NCBI GenBank assembly: GCA_025093985.1
Contig: JACAAK010000009.1
Span: 2,728,001-2,792,000, forward strand
Length of the DNA stretch: 64,000 nucleotides
Source of the DNA: Calvatia gigantea
Taxonomy: Eukaryota > Basidiomycota > Agaricomycetes > Agaricales > Lycoperdaceae
Reading direction: 5' to 3'
Shown: piece by piece, positions 54,931 to 64,000 of the stretch
How positions within the stretch are numbered: the stretch's first letter is position 1
Layout of the letters: every line of letters starts with the position of its first letter
The notes under the pieces: generated by a model
What the model saw: only the letters and a program-made list of their open reading frames with translations
Database searches by the model: none
What the model was told of the DNA's origin: nothing
Position numbers and translations under genes: made by a program

Positions 54931-57900
54931 ATGGCCACCACCAGCCGACAGACTAAGCCTCCCAGAAAAGGCGGCCCCGACACTTCCCGGTATGCTTTCC
55001 CCCCGCCATCTGTACTATCCACCTCATCGTTTTTCCTTCCCAAAGTCGTCCCGCCTGGACTGGTGCGCGGGCGTCCCCAACTTTTTCGCCCCCAGCTTCC
55101 TCGCCCCGTCCCCAATCCAATGCCCCAACCACTCCACATGCACCCGCCGCACACGCCAACGGCGCACGCTCTGATCACCCGCGCGACCGTATCCTCCGGT
55201 CCCTCGCAGGATTGACCGTGCGCCATTCTATCCTTCCGCGTACTAGCTCTGATACTAACATTGATGACTCCAGGGAACTACTATCACTCTTACCACTAAA
55301 ACCGCCGTTCGTTATGAAGGCGTCGTAGCCTCGACCACTGCCGAGGGTGATACCACGGGCGTCACACTCAAAGATGCCAAGGATCTTGCGACCCCCGGTG
55401 CCCCTCTCAAAGACTCTGTCTTCATTGCCTCTACTAATATCGAGAGCTATACTTCCGGCCCTGCTGACTCGAAGCCTGCCAATGGCGATAGTGGGTTTTT
55501 CCTTTACACGACCTTCTGCCATTAAATTGATTGACACCCCCCGCCCTTCCTCTCTCCAGCCTTTAGAACAGATACCGACATCGGCCAGAAGAAACCTAAT
55601 AATGTTGGCCGCGAGCGTACACTCCAAGCCTGGCGTCCCGATGAAGACGCACCTCCCGTGGCCGGTGATGATGATGAAACTTTTGGTGCCATTGGTAACA
55701 CCTCCTGGGATCAGTTCGCCGTCAACGCAAAGCTATTCGGTGTCACTGGGGGTTTTAATGAAGATGAATACACTACCAAGCTCGATCGCTCTGCTGCTGA
55801 CTTCAAGGAGCGTGAGCTCAAAGCTCAACGCCTCGCTGCTGAAATTCTAGGGGTATGTGTGACTATTCTTATCCCCCTCCTTTACCGCTGTCCTGTCACT
55901 GACGCTATGCGATGTTTGTCAGGCCACCACTAATAATCCCCATGTCAGAGAGGAACGTGGCATCGATGACAGCGGTGCTAATGAAGAGGACAAGTGAGCT
56001 CTTGAATGCCTTTGACACCCCGTTGCTATAACCATCGTTCTAGATACGGTGCCGTTGTCAGAGGTCAAAACGCTTACATCCCTCCTGCCGCCCGTAGGGG
56101 CATTGGTGGTGCTCTTTCTCCACCATCCACTGCCACTACAGCGACTGCTCCCACTAGCTCGTCCAATGAGGTTCCCAAAGTCTCTGTCAACGGACCAGAC
56201 GGCGCTGCAGTGACTCAGAGTCAATCACCTCCTGAACAGTCTCCCTCCCCTGTGCTCGCTGCTGCCGGTGTTGCCAAGGTTCGTAAAACGAAGCAAAGCT
56301 ATTTTAATCCCTTCAAACGCAAATTCTTAACGTTGTTATTTAGGATGCTCCAGCGGCCTTCCGTGATTTCGTGACTCACGAGAAGCAGCGTTTAAGCAGG
56401 AAGCGTCAGGCACTCGTCAAGAGCGAGATGGACAAGCGTATGGCAGAACTTGTCAAATTCAGCCAAAACTTCAAGGTGTGCCCGTGCGGTTCCCTTCTTT
56501 ATCTAAGAGCGCCCCGTTGATTATCTCATTATCGTGGTTGCATCAATTTAGCTCAACAAGCCTATTCCTGAAGATCTTGTCCCTATCCTAGCTAAAGATG
56601 AGGAGAAACAGCGCTTGATCAAGGAGAAGGCAAAGAAAGACGCGGAATCAAATCACGCTCGTGCCATCGGAGCTTCAACTGCTGTTACAGCTTCTCGAGT
56701 CGTTGGTGTTGCTGCTCTCAAGAGTGGCATGAAACCTGCCGCTGCAGCTGGCATTCCTAAAGCACCTACCTCCCAAACACCTTCAGTTACGGCAAAACCT
56801 CCTCCTGGACCTACGGCTTCCAAGTCAGATACTGCTGTCAAAAAAATTCCGATGGTGATTCAGGCTATTCCCCCGTTCAAGGGTAGCAAGAAGCAATCAG
56901 TTACTATTTCGGGTGCTTCGAGTACGAATGGCGCGAGTGCGAATGGAAATGCTACGCCCGCGACTGCGACCACTACTGCCACAGCGAGTCCAGCTCCAGT
57001 GTCACCCACCACGACTAGTGCAAACAGGTTGAATGTCAACGCTTCATCATTCAAACCGAATCTAAAGGCAAATGCCTTTACTCCTGTAATGAATTGTTAT
57101 CTTACTGACTCTCACGCATCGTTTTTCCTGACGCTGCTCTCTCTTTTCTTTGTGCGTTTTCCTTTTTAGGGTGCTTCGCCTGAATACAACAGCTACCCCA
57201 AGACAGGACGTTGCGTCTCCCAAGCCGAAACAGCCAGAAATGGTTGTTGTTAACAATCCGTTCTTTGGTGTTCGACCCATCAAAAGGAGTAGCGTTACGC
57301 ATATAAAGGATGATTTCAATCCGCTCAAGCACAATAAAGTTATTGAGCCGAACCAAATTGGTAAATGTCATTTTTTCTTCGACCAGCGCCGAAGTTGGTC
57401 CCTTGGAGTCTTTACTGATTTTTTCTTTTTTTCTTTTTCTTTTTGAAATTCGTAGGACCTCAATGGCCTTACCACGGCAAACGTTACGCTGCATTGTACC
57501 CAAATCCCCCGCACCAGCCCCCGCACCAGGCTCACATGGTTCCACCCACCCCGCCGCAAATTGCCCCTCCACCCTACGAAGAAGAATCCACTGCCCAACG
57601 TGGTTATGTCTATCCTTATCCTCCATATGGATACCCCGCTCAAGTCCGTTTCATTCTCCTCCCTATTTCGCGTGGTCCCCGTTAAGTCCGAGATCCCTGA
57701 CATATGTTTTTCTGTAGCATATGATGCCCGGAATGGCTCCTCCTGGCCCACCAGGAGCGTATATGCCTGGACCGTTCATGCAACCTATGCCCTACCCACC
57801 TGGTATGCCCCCTCCAAATGGTGAGTCTCCCATTGACTCCTGTAAAGCGGGGGTAGCTGATCTTTATGGGCTAAGCTATGTATTCTCCTGCCATGGGCCA

Positions 57901-58329
57901 AATGCCACGTGAGTTTTATTTTATTTTTGATTTCTTTTGTTATATGCAGTATTAAATGATATTTTTGTAGCCTATATGCCTCCTCCACCTCCCGGTGCTT
58001 ATCCACCTCCACCTAATGGTGCCGGTCCACGACCTTCGATGCCACCTACGCCGATCCCTACACACGCACATCCATACTACCATCAAAGTCCACAACGTAC
58101 GCAATTATGTTATTCCGATCATTCTTTGCGCTCATCAATGTTTTTGTAACTTTGACCGACTTATTTTGATTGGCTGACTGACTGTTGTTGATGTTGGTGG
58201 TATGTGATGGATGGGGGTTCAGTGCAACACGCCGTTCCGTATTCCATGATGATGCCTCCACCTACTGGTGTTCCCCACCCGTATGAAAGCGGCCCACCGC
58301 CTCCTGTGCAAATGGGAGGACATGCATGA
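54931..58329 (+). CDS. PBP1: Ataxin-2 / Pbp1 homologue (LsmAD, PAM2)
   Basis: About a dozen exons join in phase. After a basic start (MATTSRQTKPPRKGG) and a Ser/Pro-rich part, an Lsm-like domain begins at DRILRSLAGLTGTTITLTTK and runs through RYEGVVAS. An LsmAD follows (FGVTGGFNEDEYTTKLDRSAADF...AAEILG). Mid-protein there is VRGQNAYIPPAARRG, a helix-rich block, and a PAM2 motif LNVNASSFKPNLKANAFTP, which binds the MLLE domain of poly(A)-binding protein. The C-terminus is a Pro/Tyr/Met-rich low-complexity tail. The intron after PAM2 must end at the later acceptor before DVASPKPKQ to keep frame. Pbp1/ataxin-2 proteins act in the cytoplasm on mRNA translation, polyadenylation and stress granules. 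No damage seen. Confidence 0.93.
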
Positions 58330-59184
58330 AAGGGTGGCCCACCTAGTGGTGAGCTGTGACGGGGAGAGAGCTGCAGGGGGGTGGCGGATATTAGTTGTGA
58401 TTGTGATCAGGTTGGAGATGCCGTGTTTCGGAGCTGGATGAGACAGGAGCGCACTGTCAAACGATCTGAGTTATGATGTGTTGTGGTTGTGGTATAGCTA
58501 TGTGGTTGTTTGGTTTACCCTTGGGCCGGATGGTATGATAGGTTCGTTTGGGGATGAGTTGGAAATGACACCACTTGGTAATGAGGGGTCAGGATCGGTT
58601 TCTAAGGCGCACGGGGATGTGAGGAGTTTGGATGTGTTCCTTTTTCTTTGATTCCTGATGCTGTCAGTTGCGATCGTCGTCGTTGATGTTGTCCGCTACT
58701 GCTTTTTGTTGTTGTTTTTACTTCCCCTTCTCGTTATCGCACCTGTTTTTACAACTTTTGTGTGGCCGTTGTTAGCAGTGGGCAGTTGGTTGTAGGTTTT
58801 GGGAGGGAATCCACATAACACATATGCATACACTGCACCCACACATTTCGCTCTTAACCTATCCGCACTTCTGTTTCCGTCTTTTTCCGTGTTCAACCAC
58901 CTTTCGCCCTTCCACTACTAGATTGGGTTCTGGAATGTCTGATAGTTGTGTTGCATATGCCTTGTTGGTTGTAGGTCGCTGTTGACTTGTCCAAGGTGTA
59001 GCGGTGTGTAACATGGATGAGTTGTATTGAAAATAAAGGGGTGAGATTCCGAAGGTATGCATGTCACTGGGGATATTGAAACAAATGAGGGTGTAGAGCT
59101 ACAAGACGTCCTGAATACTCCTCATGCAAGCAAATGAATGAGGGGTGGTAAGATAAAGAATGAAAGAAATGAAGGACAAAGGAT
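58330..59184. other. Convergent 3' region of PBP1 and BUB1
   Basis: About 850 bp with T/G-rich runs, probably the two 3' UTRs. No gene seen. Confidence 0.5.
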
Positions 59185-62100
59185 CTAAGTAGTATAACAT
59201 GATTTCTCAACCTTCTTCAACAATCCCTTCAAAGTATTACTCGACCGATTGCAATTAGCCTGCAGCCACGCCTCCATGTCCTTCCTAATCACAGCCAACT
59301 CATTAGATATAGGCAATGCGCCGTTCGGCGCCACCAGGCAAGGATTAAGCAACGTGTCAAACAACCGATTCCAGACCTCGCCCTGCCAATACCGTTTGAG
59401 CGGTGTGGTAATTTTGTATCGTTCCACTCCTGAATCCGGAACCGGACCGACGGAGCTCGCCTGGATGTACTTGCCAAAGAGCATACAGTAGATAATACCT
59501 GCGAGACCAAAGTAGTCGGTCTGGAAGGTCCAGGGTCTGCCCCCCCGGAGCTCAAGGCAATCCCTCTCGTCCGCAGCCCAATCTGTGAGGTACTGTTGTC
59601 CAGAGGGGAATAATCGCGTATCGATGGTTCGCCCGAAATCGATAACTTTGAGGCCTTTGTAGGACCATCCCCCCTCACCAGATGGCTGATACATCGCGTT
59701 CCAGGCTGAAGCGCCACCTGGAATTTCCTCAAGACGCAATAGGCAATTATCAATCTTTAAGTCTCCATGAATAAATCCGGCGTTATGCATCCCCTCTACG
59801 AGGCGGATAAGCTCGATAGAGAAAAACATGACGAGCAGCTCGTCCAGGCATGCACCTTGTTGTGATACACCCGCAGAGACAGCATTGTTGATGATATTGA
59901 GAAGCATGCCTTGCGGACATAAATCAAGTATGAGGAAGGATTCATCGGAGTATGCGTAGAGCGCGTGTGGTAGGACAAGGGAGTGTCGGAGGGAGGGTGA
60001 GAGGGCAACATGTAGGCGGCGAAGGACGTGGTATTCCCATATGTTGTGAGGTTTGACGATTTTTATTGCAACTAGGGAGGAGGATTCCTCGTCATCGTCA
60101 AGGTCATCGTCTAGGTCAAGGTCGTCTTCATCTTCATCTTCCCCGTCAGAGGTGCGTTGACCTAAATCACGGGCTTTAAATACAGAGCCAAATCCACCTT
60201 CACCGAGTTTCTCAACCACTACAAAGCGATGTCCGTTGAGGGTGAGCATGAAGGGTGAATCCAATGGACTGCTCGATACATTGCTTGTCTTCTTTGAGCT
60301 CTTCGCGGATTTCTGCAACTTCTCCAGCTGGTTGGAAGTTTGGTCACGTAGATCGGAAAATTGCGCATCTGAAGGAATTTGAGAGAGGAGAGACGACAAA
60401 ATCTTGGGATCAAAAGGATTGCACGGATTCGAGAAATGGATATTCTGGCTCAGAGATAACGATAGCTTCTCCGCCAAACTGAGCGATGCAGCTCGCTCCG
60501 CCAAGGCAATGACGGATGGGTCTTCTTCTGGGTGTTGCGGCGGATGTTCTTCCTCTTCCTCTTCTTCCTCCTCTACTTCCTGCAACTCAGTGACAAGCCG
60601 TTCAGCATTTTTCAATGCCTCACGGGCACCTATTTGTGGCGGGACAAACACGCTGCTCTTTGGTGAGCCGTTGCCCTCTCCCTCTTCTGCAGATTCATAA
60701 TACCGGTCTTTGGGTGTTGTGCTCAATGTATACTCGCAGGTGCGTTCCGTAATCGGTGTCATAACGTTGAACTGGCCGAAACGACCGCCAAGAGGAGGAT
60801 CCCGATAATAATCTTGATCTTCATATTCCTCACTTTCTCCTCCATCTGCTAAGGGTTCTTGTTCTTCCTGATACTCTTCTTGGTACTCTTCCTGATACTC
60901 CTCCTGATATTCCTCCTCCTCCGCCTCCTCCTCGTTGGGCATATGTTCTTCTACCGGTTCTTCATGCAATTCCTCATCCTCGCCCTCATCGTGTTCAGGT
61001 TCCTGGATTGCGACTAACGCGGCCTGTGACTTCAAACCCAGCACCGATGGGGTTCTTTCCGTCAGCGGAGCCGGTATCTTTTGAGAATCACGGAATGGTG
61101 TAAACGCAGGTGCCTTATCAGCGAACGGCGTAAACGCTGCGCCCGGTGTCTTTGGCGTGAAAGCATTCTGTACTTGAAGTCCAACACCATTCTCGTCCTC
61201 CCCAGGTCTACTAAAGACTTTAAATGGTGTTTTGGCGCTCTCGTCGACAAAAGGCGTGAACGCGCGAGGCTCGGATGCATCTTTCTTCTCGGCGGCTGGT
61301 GGGAGTACGTCAAGGTGAGGTGCAAATTTGCTCCCGTTGGTAGTTGGAGCAAAGACTTTTGAGAAGACTACCTCAGGTGGTTTTTCGTCTGCGGTTGCAG
61401 CATGTTTGAGTGCGGGACGGGCCTCGTTTTCGTTTTGTGCTTTTTGGGTGGCGATTTCTTTGGCATTGAGAGCGGGACGCGGTGTGATTGATGGTGTTTT
61501 GTGCGCTTCTGCATCCACGAAGGGAGTAAACTATGGTGTTTTAAGTTATAATATAACCTACGGAGAAAAAGATACCACTGACCTTAGTTGCGGGCGTAAC
61601 ACGGTTCGGTTGTGCATTCTCATCGACGAAGGGACGTAAAGCTGAAAGAGATGGGTTCGGTAACTTCCCCTCTGATGAAACACAGATACGAACTCACCAG
61701 ATGGGGTTTTGGCATTGGCATTCTCGTTCTCCCGTGCGAAAGTGAGTCGCGGAGCGACAACTGGTGTAACGGGCTCGATCTTCTTAACCGGTGCATGTTT
61801 GCTACCAGGAATGATTTTGGTCTTTTCTGGCGAATTATACATTCCGAACACGTCCGCCAGTGCCTCTTTCGTATTGATCGTGACAGTTGGCTCCGCACCT
61901 CCCATTAGACTCTTCCTTCGGCTCAAGTTCTTCGTTGTTTTCAAACCGTCGTCGTTGAAATCAACCTGGGCCGAAGTACTCGAGTAAGGCATTTCTGACG
62001 GAGGTGGCGGACCCCATCTCTTGCCAAGGAGACCCATTGAACGCGCCCGAGCCTCCTGTATGCTGTACTCCACCCCATCTGAGAAGAGTAGAGGGAAATT

Positions 62101-62917
62101 AAATCTCAACTTCTCTGGACGTTTTCCAGGGGCCGGAGGTGCCAACATTAATGCATAACGAGACGCAGCAGTGGAACCAGTGGATATCAGGTTGGCAGTA
62201 GGTGCCGGAGACGACCCCGAAGTGCCCGATGCAGTTCCAGAGGTGTGATTTTTAAGAGGATTTTTCCGTATGGCATCCTCCGTGGAATTGCCTGCGGAGG
62301 GCTTAGAGGTAGTTCGGGAGGAAGATGGTATGGAGGATGCTGGGCCTGCACGGGCTTGGAAGTCCTTATGTTTGCTTTTCAACCTTTCTAATGGCCTCAC
62401 TTGCTTCTTGATGCCGCGCCGATAGATGGTATCCGCGTCCTTCTTCCTACCATCGGACCAAGCATGAATACTTGCCAGTCATTATATAATCTAAACTCAC
62501 CTCCCCTCCATCTCCAAGGCATTAGCATACTCTTCATATAATAGTGAATACGAAACTCCAATCTCGTTGGTCATAAGGTACTTGTAAATCGACAGTGCAC
62601 CATGACGTTCACAGCGTTTTGCGTACAACGTCCATAGCTTCAGATAACGTAGGTCGGCCTTGTAGAGTGGATCATTTTTAAATTTCCGCGTGGCCTCTTC
62701 TAGGAGTTCCAGTAAACCCGATTTCCGGTCGTCCTCGCCATAAATCCTTGATCGTCCACTGCACGAACTGATGGTAGACGGCCAAGGGGTCGTCCTCCTC
62801 GTCGAGTGCAGTGTCGAGTTGCTTGCGGTATTGTTGTCGCTGAAGTTCTCGTTCGTCTGTTGCTGTTGTTGAGGGCATTTTTGAGGAAGAGGAAGTACTC
62901 GAGGTGCGTTTCTTCAT
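59185..62917 (-). CDS. BUB1: BUB1 spindle-assembly checkpoint kinase
   Basis: The N-terminal Mad3/BUB1 domain reads DPLAVYHQFVQWTIK..., LLELLEEATRKFKNDPLYKADLRYLKLW, YLMTNEIGVSYSLLYEEYANALE, then DTIYRRGI. A long linker holds four FTPFxD motifs, (EEYQ) repeats and acidic runs. The kinase domain has LGEGGFGSVF (G-loop), VAIKIVKP (VAIK lysine), FIHGDLKIDNCLL (catalytic loop), VIDFGRTID (DFG) and the end LKGLLKKVE. All catalytic residues are present. Introns follow GMEG/R, KTPS and ATK. The ATG at 62917 is chosen; 62878 is possible. At 62742-62744 an AAA run (TTT on the coding strand) is one base too long: KDYGEDDRKSG would be restored by one base less. For an essential single-copy kinase a sequencing error is the likely cause. 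It acts at kinetochores, phosphorylating H2A and recruiting checkpoint partners. Confidence 0.94.
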
Positions 62918-62953
62918 GACGGATGGACAAAACGAGGCCGCCGTGACGTTCAA

Positions 62954-63246
62954 TGTTCAACTCGTTAAATCTTGATCGCGTCGCGTTTATGATCACGTGA
63001 TTACACACTCATTGCAAGTCACCGATGTGATCTCATTAACATGTTCGTGAGTAATCCAATAGACGACAGGCAACGGGGTAAAAACCATCATAGGAAGGGA
63101 GAAAATTTATCACATTTTGGCTAACTTTTTTTGTAAACAAAAAGTCAAAGCAATTAACAGCAATTTAGGACCGCGGCGGTTTATTCTACAGCTTATCTCC
63201 CAAACCCCTTTATGAATCCTCCATTATCATAATTGCCAGATCGTTA
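62954..63246. other. Short intergenic region upstream of BUB1
   Basis: BUB1 promoter and 3' end of the next minus-strand gene. It is A/T-rich at 63100-63160. No further feature seen. Confidence 0.45.
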
Positions 63247-64000
63247 TCAGGGAAGTCCACCCGCCCCCGCTACTTCGCTCGACGTCACAACCACACTTGC
63301 CACCCGTTCCGCCTGCGCAAGAATATAAGGTGGCAAATTAGCCATGCCGACCCGCTCTGAACCAAGTGTAGAATCTTCTGGACGGTCAAGAAGCGCACAG
63401 GTTATTCCATTCCCATGTACCGCAAGCGGAAGCATAGCTTTCGGCTTCCGCAATGTATGTACTCGAGTAAAGACGCCACTGGAAAGATCGACCAAAGTAG
63501 CTCGATTGGAGTCCTGGGAAGGGTGCCACCGTGGCACCGGCTGTTTGTCAGGATGACCCCACTCCTCCAAGTGGGCAAGACGACGATCGAGTTTGCCGAG
63601 TTTCAGGCTAGGGTCCTCGCCCCAGGTCTCCTCGTCTAAGTGGACCCAACCATCGCAGTCCAGGCATGTTGTTTCTGCCACAAGCTGCGAAGCGCCTATT
63701 ATGAAGAACGTGAACCAGATTCGCAACAACGACGCGTTATTCGAGACCACCATAGCCGCGCTATGGGAAAGCATACGGAGGAACACGAACAATGTGAGGT
63801 AAAGCGTGCCTCGAAGCTCCTTGCGCGTATACAGGGCATGTTTATTGCGACGGGGAAACGGCGGTAAGCCGATAACCTCTGGTCCAACGATGTTGAGTGC
63901 GGAAGCGGTTGGCTGGGAGGAAAGGGGATTGACAATTGGTATAGCTGTCACGAGAGGCTCGAGTCTCTCAGTACCTGGTTCTGGTAACACAGGTTTTCCA
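63247..64000 (-). CDS. Unknown membrane-type protein, C-terminal part (cut by right edge)
   Basis: A single open frame enters from the right edge (no ATG within the window) and stops at 63247-63249. Hydrophobic stretches at 63820-63700 (TLYLTLFVFLRM; LLRIWFTFFIIGASQ) suggest one or two membrane segments, or the end of a multi-span region. A CLDCDGWVHLDEETWGEDPS segment and a ~150-residue polar domain rich in Leu/Val follow. I do not recognise the family. Confidence 0.55.
   Translation of the reverse strand, partial: GKPVLPEPGTERLEPLVTAIPIVNPLSSQPTASALNIVGPEVIGLPPFPRRNKHALYTRKELRGTLYLTLFVFLRMLSHSAAMVVSNNASLLRIWFTFFIIGASQLVAETTCLDCDGWVHLDEETWGEDPSLKLGKLDRRLAHLEEWGHPDKQPVPRWHPSQDSNRATLVDLSSGVFTRVHTLRKPKAMLPLAVHGNGITCALLDRPEDSTLGSERVGMANLPPYILAQAERVASVVVTSSEVAGAGGLP

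Noticed and set aside
54602..55174. A 190-codon + frame over the start of PBP1
   Set aside because: It ignores the first PBP1 intron and reads the Lsm-upstream exon out of frame; the 54931 start with acceptor at 55045 fits the family.

Overview
The window is nuclear DNA of a basidiomycete fungus, almost certainly an agaricomycete. Nearly every gene is split by 45-65 nt GT-AG introns. The gene content includes SVF1, a BUB1 checkpoint kinase, an ataxin-2/Pbp1 homologue, F-box/LRR families and a UBC-like + F-box-like family that I know from mushroom-forming fungi. All exon joins were made by eye from splice sites and protein similarity. I saw no CRISPR array, rRNA or convincing tRNA.

Layout. 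1-6 kb: end of a TKL-type kinase (cut by the left edge), a conserved hypothetical protein, SVF1 and an OMA1-like M48 protease, all on +. 6-13 kb: a minus-strand tandem array of three F-box-type paralogues; the first is frame-broken and the other two read cleanly. 14-19 kb: a 14-exon sugar transporter (+) convergent with a frame-damaged alpha-amylase gene (-). 20.7-21.8 kb: a secreted M43 metalloprotease (-). 23-26 kb: a large disordered nuclear-type protein (-). 26.5-28.7 kb: a P-loop G-domain protein and a kinase-like protein with degenerate catalytic motifs. 28.7-38 kb: a triplicated short-chain dehydrogenase (SDR) unit that has carried along the tail of the kinase-like gene and a solo LTR. 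38.5-41 kb: a decayed 5'-nucleotidase. 41-50.5 kb: one fragment and three copies of the UBC-like/F-box-like family. Two of these are almost identical, both dead, and one is split by a second solo LTR. 50.8-52.7 kb: an F-box/LRR gene (-). 54.9-58.3 kb: ataxin-2/Pbp1 (+). 59.2-62.9 kb: BUB1 (-). 63.2 kb to the edge: a partial membrane-type protein (-).

The outer parts hold single-copy housekeeping genes with compact spacing. The middle (about 28-50 kb) is a fast-changing zone of segmental duplication, pseudogenes and LTR insertions. The transporter and amylase next to each other suggest a small starch/maltose-use pair that has started to decay. Several frame breaks are single-base changes at homopolymers, one of them in BUB1, so some apparent pseudogenes may be assembly errors. 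The strongest novelty candidate is the UBC-like/F-box-like family, where the least damaged copy has lost the Cys region kept by its dead neighbours.
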